64,000 nucleotides of DNA from Alligator mississippiensis (lineage: Eukaryota > Chordata > Crocodylia > Alligatoridae). Positions 23,665 to 35,560 of the stretch are shown here, one piece after another. Location: NCBI RefSeq assembly GCF_030867095.1, contig NC_081828.1:5099501-5163500 (forward strand), in the 5' to 3' direction. How positions within the stretch are numbered: the stretch's first letter is position 1; every line of letters begins with the position of its first letter. A program made the translations under genes and the position numbers. Under the pieces are notes generated by a model that saw only the letters and a list, made by a program, of their open reading frames with translations, made no database searches and was not told the DNA's origin.

Positions 23665-23944
23665 CAGTGATTCTCAACCAGGGTGATGGGCTACCATGAG
23701 ATCCTTTGAAGGGTGCTGCAGGAAGTGGGAAGAGATAAGTGAGGTATGAGCAGATAAACAGATGATGGTAGGCTCAAGCCCTCTTCCCCTGTCCATTTCT
23801 TTTGCCCCCACTTCCTGGCTCCTCTGCAGTGAGGTAAGCACTGGAATAAATTCATTTTTGAAATAGGGTGCCATTTAATTTATGGAAGGGTGCCTCAAGT
23901 CCAATGGGGGTGCCCTGAGTCTAAAAAGACCTTGAGAACCACTG
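23665..23944. mobile_element. Non-autonomous hAT (Charlie-like) element
   Basis: The left end CAGTGATTCTCAACC and the right end GAGAACCACTG are inverted, matching the CAGTGGTTCTCAACC-type ends of hAT-Charlie elements. Flanks CTGTAGGT (23657-23664) and CTCTAGGT (23945-23952) form an 8-bp target duplication with one mismatch. At 280 bp it has no room for a transposase. A fragment of the same family lies inverted at 37393. Confidence 0.82.
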
Positions 23945-23952
23945 CTCTAGGT

Positions 23953-25120
23953 TTAGGACATAACTGTTTCTTAGAGCTCCTTCCATTTGATTATTTGTAT
24001 TACTTTACCAGCATGAATAAACGGAGCCCCAAACATGGTATGGGAATAGGAGAGTAAGATTATTTCCATTTTAATGATGAAAATGAAAGCCAACACATTC
24101 AACTGTTGGGGAAGAAGCCTTGAAGTCCATGACTCAGGGCCCCTGGAAACTCACATGGTCAAATAGGGACTGGCACGCCTAATTGGCATATCCCCGCAGT
24201 TGGAAGCGAGTTACCAAAATCTATTACAGAGCCTGCACAAGAAAGAATCCAGACTCTCACTTCTGTGAAATATGCTGTAAATCTAATCCCAGAGTCCCAA
24301 ATGTTAATCACAGGCTTCTTATCTTTCAAATTGCACAGATTATTATGGGGGCAGCAGGTCTATAAAGACAATGTGAGAGCTGAGCGCCTTCTTTTCTGAT
24401 CTGGATATTTCCGATCCTTTTGTGGCCCCTGCTGGCTTCTTTAATTTCCATTCCATATCTCTCTCTCACGGGTCACGTTCAGAGGTCTGCAGCCAGTTGT
24501 GTTTGCTCACCACATACTTTATGTCAAACTCCTCCTGGAGATCATTTTTTGTTCCAGGATACCTACATATCAGCATTCTGTCTCAGAGTGAAATGAACCC
24601 CTCAGAGCAGCTCCTTCTTTTAAACTCCCTTGACCAATAAATCACATTCTACCCATAATTTAAGACTTAATATAAAGGTCCAGGGGTCTATTCTACCTAC
24701 AGGGATTTACTTCGTTAACTCCCATTTAGGTCAATGGGAGTTTCTTTGTAAATCCTCTGTACATTTATGGAATAATAGATCAAGCTTAAATGACAGGCAT
24801 GATTCTGGTTTCTAATTTTTACCCAAGTGGAGCACTTATTGGCTGAGGGGGAGTTGAATCAATCTTCACTTCTCATCTACAGAGCTGTATACGGCAGCCT
24901 TCATCTTCACAGGTAGAACAAGAAGGAAAGCTATGGTTGCATAGACTTGAAAACACCCAAGTTTGTTCAAAACCAAGCCTTTTACAATGCAGGATGATTT
25001 TTTAGGTAACACACAGCGCTGAGATGCAAAGGATGTTGGTGCAATTCCCACCTATGCCTCCATGACCTTGGTCAAACTGAGGGGATTCATTACATCCTTA
25101 ACATTAATCATGTTTCCTAG
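23953..25120. other. Unique DNA, no gene recognised
   Basis: The phrase 'tcaatgggagtttc' near 24732 resembles an old dispersed palindromic element. No gene signals. Confidence 0.45.
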
Positions 25121-25355
25121 TTTCACAGTAGTTAGGGGCTGGAAGGGACTTTACATATCATTGGGTCCAGCCCCCCTGCACTTGGGCAGGAAAGACTTCT
25201 GGGATCCGATGACCCCAGCAAGATGGGTGTCACAATGCTTTTTGAAGATTGCCAGGGTGGATGACTGTACCATCTCTGGGGGAAGCCTGTTCCAAACCCT
25301 CGGCACTCAACTTGTAAAGAAGTTTTTCCTTACGTTGAAGTGTTTTCCTGGGTTG
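25121..25355 (-). pseudogene. CR1 LINE 3' fragment
   Basis: The plus strand shows the reverse of a CR1 3' end: 'ggggctggaagggacttt', 'tgggtccagccccc' and 'gggcaggaaagac', followed by reverse-complemented coding for the C-terminal 'KKFFLTL'-type peptide. CR1 copies are usually 5'-truncated and share this 3' end; only about 235 bp remain. It encodes nothing functional. Confidence 0.75.
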
Positions 25356-26234
25356 GTGCTGCAGGGTAACGACTTCCAAGAAGCGAGTTCATGACTTGCT
25401 CCCGACTTGTGCCAAAGGCCACCTCCAGTCAATCCAGGAATAAACAGGTCCTTGGCCATTTGTGTTGGGGGCGGTCCAAGGTGGCTGGATGTGACTTCAT
25501 GGCATGCCACCATCTCTAGAAACTGATGCATCTCAACCTGCCGTGCAGGTGCCACTTGTCATGTGGTAGATCAGGCAGGGAGCGGAGAACAAACCAGCTG
25601 ATCAGACAAGGGAGAAGAGTAACACGGTGGGCAGGGCAGATTGGGCAGAGGAAACAGCAGCAGATGGGACAGGGAGCAGAGAGCAGAGGGGCAGATCAGG
25701 CAGGGGATTGGGATCAGAGCAGCACTCAGGGAATGGGAGGGGGCTTACCTTGGGTCATGCATGTCCTTGGGTTCATGAACCTTGGGTTCATGCATGACAA
25801 TGCTCCCCACTGGTCTAAACCATGCTGGCCCGGTGGGCTGCTAAGTTTAGATGGATTTTAACATCAACCCTATTCTCACACAGTACAATAATAATACCAC
25901 CAGAACTGGCCTAGAGCATTGTCCCCCAGCTTGGCAGCACTTTTTGAACAGTGTCAACCTAGCACTTTATGATAATGTTTTTAAAATGATATAATTATTT
26001 ATATTTTGGTGAACCTTCTGTTCCAATCTGTCATATGCTGCAAAGAGCCTTGATGATCTTATCTTTCCCCCCCCACTTCATCTCATTCTTGCATTATTAT
26101 TATTTAAATAAATCACTCCTTCCAAACAAACAAATGCCTGTCAAAGGCCCCAAACCGCGATTTTTCTCATCTCGGAGGCAGCAGTTTTACATACGACTTG
26201 CTCAGAGCAAGAGCGCTGGTTCACGTTCCTGACG
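25356..26234. other. Unique DNA with degenerate purine-rich repeat
   Basis: 25566-25745 is G/A-rich with an imperfectly repeated 'gatcaggcaggga' word. A small direct duplication, 'ccttgggttcatg', lies near 25767 and 25783. No gene. Confidence 0.4.
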
Positions 26235-26490
26235 CTACACATTCGTTTTCCTTTCATGCCCGTCATCCGGAGCGGTTGAAATTGATTGTGCTAAACAGAT
26301 TTCCTGTCACTGAAATATGAAGGGGCAATATTCATTAGTTTATTAAGATCCTGAAAATGTCACAGCACTACCAACCACAATTAATATGTGTTTAAATTCC
26401 CTCCCACCAGCCATCCAGTCTTTTATTTTGTTTAAACTTAAGCTTGACGTTTTCAGTCAGCACGTTATTGTCTAGCTGGAAGAGAGGGTG
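26235..26490. promoter_or_regulatory. Candidate non-coding regulatory block
   Basis: Unique DNA with homeodomain-like words: GAAATTGATTGTGC, ATTCATTAGTTTATTAAG and CCACAATTAATATG. Function inferred from motifs only. Confidence 0.2.
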
Positions 26491-27309
26491 AAAGCTACAC
26501 CACTTTCCTGAAACATGCTGGCCCTAGGAATGTGTTCTGTCTAACTCACACTTCAGCTCAATTTGTTAGACGCACAAGGTGAAATTTTGACCTCGTCTCC
26601 AATAGATCAGTCTCCTTACAGGAGAGAAGAAAGTCCCTATTAGGTTACATCCTAGACCTATCTTGTAGGCCAAGTCGGTGCATTGTGCATCAAGGGCTCC
26701 AGAGCAGAGACTCTCGAAATCTTCTAGAGCTGATCAGGAAGTGTCTTCTCTTCTCTCCCACTCCTCACCCGCCCTCTTTAGACAAATTCACCAGCAGCAA
26801 TATAAAATGACTGGTTTCACCCATTCGTTTGAGTTTTTTCCCCTCTTCAAATCTCCCATATGGACAACTATGATATGATATGATATCACAGAAAAAGATC
26901 ATCTTTTGCCATTTCTTAGTTGCTGTAATACAAGGTATCATCTCTGAACCAAGACTTGTCGAGTTTTGCGTTCCAGATGGACAACTGGCAACTGAAATTT
27001 TTCAACAAACAAGCATACCTGCCACCAGAGTTGCCATTTTGTCAACGAAGGTGTTTGCTATCCTAAATAGAGGTTTTGAGAGAAAAGGTTTGTCCACTCT
27101 AGGGCTGCTCCCTCTCCACTGTTGTTCAGCCACGGTATTCTCTCTCTCGGACCAATCTTCCAGGTTTTCCTTCACTTTATGGCTTTCTTTCTGAACTCAG
27201 TCCCAAGTCTTGTTTTTATCAGCTCATCCTGAAGAAGAGACATCTTGTTATCTCTCCCCCAGTTCTCTGTGTACCTTTTGCTGCCAATGAAGACTTAAAC
27301 ATTCCTAGT
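26491..27309. other. Unique DNA, no gene recognised
   Basis: The frames at 26678-27194 show no domain. The CR1 below stops abruptly at its lower edge. Confidence 0.45.
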
Positions 27310-28715
27310 GCTCTTCCTCTTAGATGGTAGCCCCTTCACCATTTTTGTTGCCCTCCACTGGACTCTCTCCAATTTGCCTACAACCTTTCTGTAGAGGTGA
27401 GGCCAAAAATGGACACATTACTCCAGATGTGGCCTTCCCAGTGCTGCATAGAGAGCAGAAGAGTCACTTCTCTTGATCTTCTGGCAATGCTCCTTCTTAT
27501 GCAGCCCAGGATGCATTAGCCTTCTTCTCAACAAGGACATATTGTTGGCTCATATTCAGATTATTGTCCACTGTCACCCCCAGGTCTTTTTCTGCAGAGC
27601 TGCTGCTTAGCCTGTTGGTCCCCAGCCTGTATCGGTGCATGGGATTGTTGCATCCTAAGTGCAGGACTTTGCACTTGTCTTTATTGAACCTCATGAGATA
27701 TCTTTTGGTCCAATCCTCCAAATTGTCAAGGTCTCTATGAATCCTAGCCCTACCCTCCAGCATATCTATTACTCCTCCCAATTTGGTGTCATCTTCAAAC
27801 TTGCTGAGGGTTTTCTCCATCCCATCTTCCATGTTGTTTATGAAGATATTGAAAAAAATGGTCCCAGGACCAGCCCCTGGGGCACTCCACTTGATACTGG
27901 CTGCCGGCTAGACAATGAGCCATTGATTACCACCCTCTGAGCCTGATGCTCCAGTCAGTTTTCTATTCACATTAGAGTCCATTCATCCAACCCATACTTC
28001 CTTAGCATGCTTGCAAGAATATTGTGGGAGACTATTATCAAAAGCCTTGCTAAAGTCAAAGTATATTATGTCCATTGCTCTCCCTTCATCTGCAGAGCCA
28101 GTCATTTCATCACAGAAGACAATCAGGTTAGTCAGGCTTGACTCACCCTCGGTGAATCCATGCTGATTGTTCCTAATCACCTTCTCCTCCAAGTGCTCAG
28201 AAATGGATTCCTCGAAGACCTGCTCCATGATTTTTCCAGGGACTAAAGTGAGGCTGATCAGTCTGTTGTTCTCCAGATTCTCCTTCTTCCCTTTCCCTAA
28301 TCTTCCCCTTGTTGGGGATGTACTTGTAGAAACCCTTCTTGTTACCCTTCGTGTCGCTTGCTAGCTGCACCTCCAATTGAGTTTTGGCCTTCCTGACTTC
28401 ATCCATGTATGCCTAAGCAATGTTCTTATACTCCTCCCTAGTCGTTTGTCCAAGTTTCCACTTTTTGTAAGCTCCCTTTTTGAGTTTTAGCTCACTGAAG
28501 AGTTCTCTGCTAAGCCAAACTGGCCTTCTGCCATACTTGCTAGTCTTTCTGCATGTTGGCTTGGTTTGCTCCTGTGCCCTCAGTAAGGTTTCTTTAAAAT
28601 ACAACCAGCTGTCCTGGATTCCTTTCCCCTTCAGACTGGCCTCCCAGGGGATCCTGACCATCAGTATCCTGAGTGCATTGAAGTCTGATTTCCTGAAGTC
28701 CACTGACATTTTCAA
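27310..28715 (-). pseudogene. CR1 LINE ORF2 remnant (reverse transcriptase)
   Basis: Minus-strand frames read in order through a CR1-type ORF2: the linker before the RT (28715-28413, e.g. 'SVDFRKSDFNALRILM'), the RT start (28406-28197), palm motif A 'YFDFSKAFD' near 28060, motif B '[11 protein letters not shown]' near 27890, catalytic motif C near 27799, and the thumb region 'KLERVQWRATKMV' near 27340. Motif C reads FEDD where CR1 normally has FADD. A frameshift follows motif B, a stop interrupts the segment after 'LGRPHLE', and 'DNSLPQYSCKH' departs from the usual text after motif A. The endonuclease and the 3' UTR are both absent, so it is truncated at both ends. It is clearly dead, and more diverged than the copy at 31693. 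Confidence 0.9.
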
Positions 28716-28911
28716 AAGTGATTTAGGAACCTAAGTCCCATTGATTTTCAATCGAGTCTTTCTAAGACACTTATAGAAGTAGCTGTTGCTAATAGGTACG
28801 TCTACCTCTACACACTTCTTCTATATGAAGCATGTTTTTACATACTTTAGCATAGCCCAGTTTGTAAGTGGATTAACTTAAACCATGCTTGGTGTAATAT
28901 ATATGCCCTTG
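28716..28911. other. Unique spacer
   Basis: Short unique stretch between the CR1 remnant and the next retroposon; 'tcccattgattttcaatcg' resembles an old dispersed palindrome arm. Confidence 0.4.
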
Positions 28912-28920
28912 TGAAGACTT

Positions 28921-29111
28921 CCATGAGCACAGAGAAGCCATGTTAATCTGAAGTCAGGCAGAAGGCAGGGCAAAGATGTACCTTACAGACTGACTGAATC
29001 AGGGATGCATAAGCTTTCATGAGCAAGAGCTCACTTTATCAGATAGTGAGATCTGATGAACCTCGAATTTACTTAGTTTATAAGATGCATCTCTGCTCTG
29101 CCTTCTGCCCA
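28921..29111 (-). mobile_element. Retroposon family copy, 5'-inverted, 9-bp duplication
   Basis: TGAAGACTT occurs exactly at 28912-28920 and 29112-29120. The left part reads on the minus strand ('agtgagctcttgctcatgaa', 'agcttatgcatccctg', 'cagtctgtaaggtacatc', 'tgccctgccttctgcc'), while the right end (29070-29110) repeats 'agtttataagatgcatctct' and 'gctctgccttctgccc' on the plus strand. The element is therefore folded back on itself, as expected from twin-primed reverse transcription or a native foldback structure. Confidence 0.62.
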
Positions 29112-29120
29112 TGAAGACTT

Positions 29121-30857
29121 AGAATGAAAGAAATACTGAGCACTAAATTTATGCCCAACACCATTTTACACCAGTTTCCCCATGCGTTCCCTGTATAGAC
29201 AACCCCTTAGTCTTCTAAATGTCTAACCAGCTCTCAAAAATGCTTGAAAATGTATCTACTCCTAAAGACCTGAAGAAGAATGCTTTGCGTTTGAAAACTT
29301 GTCGGACTTTATCCCAACTACGCAATTGGTCTGATAAAAGATTTCAGCCAAAAAAAATTTATCTATTCCTAAGTGACTTAGATGCTTTCAAAACTGCTAT
29401 CCAGTTACTCTGACTCCTCAGCTTCACCTGTTCTGGTACTATATCCTGTTCGTGTCTCAGCAACTTGTCTGTCTTCTCCTTCCCATAGCCTGACTCTTGA
29501 GTGTTTTCACTGGCTTACCAGGTAATCACTAAGGCCTGCCCCATACTATTCTCCTGTCTTCTCCTCCCTACACCCCACTCTTAAAGAGCCCTACAGTCTC
29601 TCCTTCCATGACCTCTTCCCTTCCTCTTCCTTATATATTTCTAATATTGTCTCTTGTTTGTCTTACAGTCTTGTTCTCCACTCTGTCTTCGAGGGACATA
29701 TCTGACAACTTTCATGCATTCTTCTTCTTTCATCCCTTGTGTCTTCCCCTTGCATTACTGACCCTGATGATTTATATGTCTGTTATATTATTTCCCTTGT
29801 GGTCCACATTGCTTGAATACTGCTTGCAGCAATACATAATCCACCATACACAGAGGCTGCCCATATCACCATGGGCTGCTGCTAATTAGTGGCTCAGGAA
29901 TAAGCAAAATACCCCATACCAAGCCACCCTGCCATGGTTTTGCCCTAAGCCATTTTGGCCGTCTCTTCCAACACCCAAAGTTGTCCAGATTTCAGCTCAG
30001 CTGCTGAACACTCTCCGTTGCCTGTTCTTTAGTTTTTGTGTAGATTTCGGTAAGAGTTGTGCAGCTTGGTTTCTTCTCTAGAGACAAACCACAGCAGCTA
30101 AAATGATCATCCCCTCTGCTGGTTTCCTCTTGCAAGTCCTTACTTTGCCATAACTCTTTGGGGCAGGGATCATTTCTGCTTTTTTCTTTGCACAGTATTT
30201 GTACAACAGGTTGCAGTCCTCTTTGGTCTTCTCTATCCAGGACTCAGGGAGGACAGAGCTGAGCCTGAACCTCAGCCACCCACTGCACTAGGGACGGTAC
30301 TCTGGGCTCATTATTCTTCCCTGCTCTATAGATCCTAGCCTATAGAAGGTCTGAGAGCAGGTGCTGGGATGGGTCTGGAGCAGTCTTGGTTGTAAACGTT
30401 GGAACATGTCAGCAGATTCAACTGGGGAGGGCATGCTGTTGTCTGTGCTCCCTGAGACCCATGACCACTGCTGTGTAGACAAGTTCATAGTGGGTTAGAA
30501 GGAAAAGTGAAAATATGAAATAATGACTGTCTATGCACTTTCAAAATATCTGGAAGAATTCCCTTGTTTTCTCCTGGTACAAAAGCTTTTCTGGAGATGC
30601 CTGAACATACATTCAAAAGCTGTGCCTCTGAAGAGTAGAGAGCTTGCATTGCTGATGCTGCACAGCCAGGAGAGCCCTGTGCACACATCTCAGCATGGTC
30701 TGCAGGCTCCATCAGTCTGCCTGGAGACAGACAGCAGCAGTGCACAGAGCAGCCCTCATTTGCTGACCCAGAGTGCTCAGGTTCAGCCTGTGTCTCTCTG
30801 CAGTGCAATGTAGGGATTGAGAAGGGGGCGTTTTCTGCTCCCTGTTCATTTGGAGCC
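29121..30857. other. Unique DNA, no gene recognised
   Basis: Pyrimidine-rich between 29430 and 29800. The frames here lack domains. Confidence 0.45.
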
Positions 30858-31357
30858 ATAGGCCGTGTCCAGACAAGTGCGGCCCTGTGGTATGTGGCAT
30901 CGCAGACACATCTGTGGTGCCACATATTGCACATTCCACTGTTCTCTGCACTGCAAGGTAGCAGCATTGGCAGGGAAAAGGGGGATTTGACCCTGGGAAT
31001 TCCCAGAGTCAAAAAAGCCACACACAAAAAAATCAGGGCAGTGCACATGGAGACAGCATGTGCTGCCCAAAACTAGAGCCTGGACAGCCAAAGCCATGCT
31101 TTGGCTACTGGCCAGGCTCTGACTGGCAGGATCACCACTACTGCAGTCCCAGATGGCCCCCAGGATCCCAGCTAAGGCTGCTGGGGCCAGCACAGTGCTG
31201 GCCCCAGCCTTTTCTACCCCACCTGCGGTAACTTGCCACATGCCAGAGGGCACATGGCACAGGCATTTCCCAGAGACAAGCAGCAGCAGTACAAAGTGTC
31301 CTGCTGCTAGTCATCCCCAGGGAAACAAACATCCGTGCTCATGTGGATGCAGCCATA
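30858..31357. mobile_element. MITE-like element, ~500 bp
   Basis: The left end 'ataggccgtgtccagacaag' and the reverse complement of the right end, 'tatggctgcatccacatgag', match imperfectly. The interior is palindromic around 'tgggaattccca' (30996). No clear target duplication. The 187-residue minus-strand frame covering part of it (30485-31048) has no domain and is probably not coding. Confidence 0.5.
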
Positions 31358-31458
31358 AAGTCTAGCCTGAGTGACATACTGTCTCCTGGAGGGGGTGGAT
31401 ATGAGCAAAGCACCCTGGGATGCTGGAGGATTATGCTGCAGCTTCTCTCAGAAGGCAA

Positions 31459-31586
31459 AGTGTACAGACATTCAGTCTCCCAGGAGAAACTCTCCCAAGA
31501 GCAATTTAACACTGGGGTCCTGGCTTATTTTTCTCCTGGAGTGGCCATTTTTGCTCTGGGAGAAAAATCCTGAATGTCTGTACACT
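31459..31586. mobile_element. Small foldback with perfect 17-bp arms
   Basis: AGTGTACAGACATTCAG (31459-31475) is the exact reverse complement of 31570-31586. Inside, 'ctcccaggagaaactctccc' pairs imperfectly with 'ctctgggagaaaaatcc'. Likely a short MITE; no target duplication is clear. Confidence 0.6.
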
Positions 31587-31692
31587 AGTGGTTTCTACTG
31601 GGAAAAAAGTGACTCTCTCTGAAGACACTGAACATCTGTATGTAGCAAATGTTTAAAATTCTGCTCTCCCTTCTCAGGGTCCAGCTTGATAC

Positions 31693-32470
31693 TCATAGAT
31701 TCATAGATTCATAGATATTAGGGTCGGAAGGGACCTCAATAGGTCATCGAGTCCGACCCCCTGCATCGGCAGGAAAGAGTGCTGGGTCTAGATGACCCAA
31801 GCTAGATGCTTATTTAACCTCCTCTTGAAGACCCCCAGGGTAGGGGAGAGCACCACCTGCTTTGGGAGCCCATTCCAGACCTTGGCCACTTGAACTGTGA
31901 AGAAGTTCTTCCTAATGTCCAGTCTAAATCTGCTCTCTGCCAGCTTATGGCCATTATTTCTTGTAACCCCCGGGGGCGCCTTGGTGAATAAAACCTCACC
32001 AATTCCCTTCTGTGCCCCCGTGATGAACTTATAGGCAGCCACAAGGTCGCCTCTCAACCTTCTCTTGCGGAGGCTGAAGAGGTCCAGATGCCCCAGTCTC
32101 TCCTCATAGGGCTTGGCCTGCAAGACCTTAACCATATGAGTGGCCCTTCTCTGGACCCTCTCCAGGTTATCCACATCCCTCTTGAAGTGCGGCGCCCAAA
32201 ACTGCATGCAGTACTTCAGCTGCGGTCTGACCAGCGCCCGATAGAGGGGAAGTATCACCTCCTTGGATCTGCTCGTCATGCATCTGCTGATGCACAATAA
32301 AGTGCCGTTGGCTTTTCTGATGGCTTCGTCACACTGCCAACTCATGTTCATCTTGGAGTCCACTAGGACTCCAAGATCCCTTTCCGCTTCCGTGCCACCC
32401 AGCAGGTCATTTCCTAGGCAGTAGATGTGCTGGACATTTTTCCTCCCTAGGTGCAGCACTTTGCACCTGT
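31693..32470 (-). pseudogene. CR1 LINE 3' end with uninterrupted ORF2 C-terminus
   Basis: The best-preserved CR1 here. A 223-residue minus-strand frame (32459-31788) reads without interruption through the region after the RT catalytic motif: 'LHLGRKN', 'AERDLGVLVDSKMN', 'LYRALVRPQLKYCMQFWAPH', 'LERVQRRATHMV', 'PYEERLGHLDLFSLRKRRLR' and 'KNFFTVQVAKVWNGLPKQVV', ending at a stop. Below it lies a ~95-bp 3' UTR ('gaccccctgcatcggcagg', 'attagggtcggaagggacc' on the plus strand) ending in repeated ATTCATAG units, as in CR1 tails. The copy is 5'-truncated, lacking endonuclease and most of the RT, so it is inactive. The open frame suggests a relatively young insertion. Confidence 0.93.
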
Positions 32471-35164
32471 CTGGTTCACATCTTTCACAGCACTTTGCAT
32501 ACTGTCCTGGTTCACATCTTAACTCTCATTTTAACTCTCATATCTTACAGTTACCAGCTTAGTTTGCCAGGCTTGCCACCATCCCTCCTGCTCTCCCCCC
32601 TCACCCCACTTTGGTCCCATCTTTATTCTACCTTCTATGATTACCCTGTGTCTGGAAGGTTGTCCTTAATCCTAGGCCATGAGGTAGCTTGCTCTCCTTC
32701 TGTTAATCCTTCCTCCAGACTCACATCTTCTGTGTGGCCCACAAATACTAACTGACCTCATCAGAGAAGTGCTTTCCCTACCACGCTTTATGTAGGATGA
32801 ATGAAGACGAGAAAAGGTTCTGGTTAACCATCCTGACTCCTTTGATTCCCTTGGAACATGTGTCTGCTGATTCGAAGTGAATCCGGGCAGCAACTGACTT
32901 TATTTGCACCTTGGGCTGCCCCAAACACAGAGTGAGGGCTTAACTAATACTGTCAACCAGCAGTCTGACTTAGCGGTGAGAAAAACTTGCTAAGAATCTA
33001 CCGCATAGGAAATAAATTGGAACCAGAGTTAACATGGTGCTGAACACGGTACTGATACCTTTGGCAAACATGTGTGTTCTTGGGTATATCTCCAAGGAAT
33101 TCAAATGGAATCCTTCCCAAATTGTACTCTTACAGAAGGCTTTATTAGTAATATGTGGGATAATATTGCTGCATTGGAAAAGAAGGACATTTCCAAAGGT
33201 CAAAATCTGGTAGAATTGGATGGCACAGCTGACATCCATGGAAAAAAAAAAGTTCTGCTTAGCAGGCTTGGCTACCTTGAAACGTTTGGTGTAATTTGGA
33301 AGGAAGCTTTGGGATATGTTGGTAGGTAGTTTGTTGCTGAGTGTGCACTTTTCTTCTCCTATCCCTCCTTCTTTCCTTCTCCTTTTTTTCTTTTTTCTTG
33401 TATTGCTTATTTTTTGTGGCCTGGTTTGGTTTTACATGGCCAGTTGAAACGTGTTTTTTTTTCCTTCTTTTTGTATGATATTTCTCAAAAAAGTATAACA
33501 ATAAAGAAAAGAAGAATCCACCACACATTGGATTGACATGGAATTAGAAGGGGCCTTTGGAGCCGTTCAATCCAGGTTCTCTCTGTTCACAGGTAACTGG
33601 TGAAACATGCTGGAAGAAAATTTGCTCCAGCCTAATCAAGAAAAATGAGTCCTTTCCAGAACCAGAGATAGGCTTTCTGCTCTGTGATTTGCCAGAGCTT
33701 TACTTGCAGACAGCAGCCAATCCAGTGGCTTTTCTGACCACCATGGTGCTCAGGATACAGAGATTTTAAGCCTGGTCAGTGCCCGGGTTTCTCCTCAGCT
33801 CCCTTCTGACCACTATGGACCACTGTACAATAGCGTAGTCACACATCTGGTGGTAGATACGGGATTTATGGAGGGATGGCAACTTGCTTATTTAAATTAA
33901 CCAGGATATTCAGACATGTAATCCCTCTGTGCTATGATTGGTCTCCCTCCAGCTCCATCTGGTTCTCCAGCGTATAAACCTGAAGAGCGCATGGGAATCG
34001 CCTGAAAACCAGACATTGCACATTTATTTTTAGGGATGAATAAACTTTGCAAGCATCTCATTATACACTTACCCAGCCTAACGATGAACCTTCAAACGAG
34101 CCTCAATCTGCAAGAATGCTCGGAGGCAGAGAGGGCATCTTCTGGGGAGAAGAGTGGGTGTATTCATGCTGAGAATAGGCAGGGTTTTCAATAGCGGCTA
34201 AGGGTAGGTCAACAATGTGCCCACAACGTTGCTGAAGAGCAGTTCCTGTTCATTCCTGATACGCAAAGCAAGGCATTGAAAATGATTGGGAGCGCTCCTG
34301 CTGGCTCTCTCAAGCACACGGGGGACTGAGATCTCGAGAGCAATGTCCAGAGCAGCTTCACCTCTGCATTTCCAGGCTAAGTCCCTTTAATCAGAAATGT
34401 TCTCCCGCAGGAGCCCCCTGGTCATCGTGCAGACATGCCTAAGGGAGTTAGGACCGCAAGTCCCACAGAAGTTCAGTAAGCTTGGGCTCCTAAGTGCTTT
34501 AGCTACTCCTACAAATGCCACCCTATATAACTCTATGCTGCGGCTCCCTCTGATTGGCTAGATATCTCTGTGCTAGTGAGTTCAGCCCCTTATAATTGGG
34601 GCTCCTTTCCTAATTAAGAACAACCCCTGTCCCCACCTTCAAGCAACTAAGGGATCCAAAAACTTTCTTCTTTCTCGGCTGTGGTCCTGCTACTTTGGAG
34701 ATATGAATCAGGAAATGGTGATGTGAGTTGCCACGTCATGGCTGGCCTTCGGCTGTACCAAAATCCTGTGACCTAGCCAGTTGCTTGTGCTCAGACCCAC
34801 CCATCATTATGTAATATTTCTAGTCCGTGAATCAGGCCCCAATCCTAAAATCAGTTGCATGCTAATTGGACACCGTTTTCTAAAACACACCACCCTGTCA
34901 GATGCAGGGCTCTTTTGAAACTCTTCCCATTGTGTTGGATAAGGCACAAATACATTGTTATCTTTTGCTGGTGAGAAGACCACATTACCGTGGATCCAAA
35001 GTCCACAGGCTGCCAGAGTTATTTTGAGAGGTAGCGCAGCGAATCTAATGCAAGACAGAAGACTTAACAAGCAAGTGGAAATTTCACATAAAAGAAAATA
35101 TCTGAGGCTGCAACACATATTAATGAACTGAGAAAACAGACAGATGCACGTTAGGGATTTGACC
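32471..35164. other. Unique DNA, no gene recognised
   Basis: 33520-33780 begins with text loosely like an old CR1 3' end ('gaattagaaggggcctttgg') but cannot be extended. 33360-33470 is T-rich. No gene signals elsewhere. Confidence 0.45.
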
Positions 35165-35560
35165 AATACCTGGGAGCATATTTTATTTTATTTTTTTCAG
35201 ACTTTTACATCTGGCGCTTTCACTATATTAATGATTTAAGGAATAATTATTGTAAGGTTGAGTTTCCTTTTAAAAACTTTCAGTGTTCCATCCTGGAATT
35301 CATTCCAGATGCTGGTAACTAAAACTGAAGAAACACGCTCCAGAATGATAGTCCGCTCTGAGTCAGGATGACAGCAAAAAATGTGAGCTGACCAATTGCC
35401 CTTCTCGCTGCTTGGTTCTTTATGGGCTATCTGATTCCTTTCGAGTTTGTTTAAAATTTTTAAGATGCAGATGTTCCTTCGGGTGACCAATTTTTATAGT
35501 TTTGAAAAGATTATATCAGTTTTCCGTGGTATTGTGTTACTGTATTTCTTGGATTTTTTT
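35165..35560. promoter_or_regulatory. Candidate non-coding regulatory block
   Basis: Unique AT-rich DNA with ATATTAATGATTTAAGG, GGAATAATTATTG and paired 'ggaattcattcc' words, no repeats. The inference rests on composition alone. Confidence 0.17.

Noticed and set aside
24030..24090. MIR SINE copy
   Set aside because: 'gattatttccattttaatga' resembles MIR, but the following text does not continue the match, unlike 50510-50642.
30485..31048. 187-residue minus-strand gene
   Set aside because: It overlaps a palindromic MITE-like element and shows no family resemblance.
33520..33780. Old CR1 3' end
   Set aside because: Only about 25 bases resemble a CR1 tail and no coding part follows.
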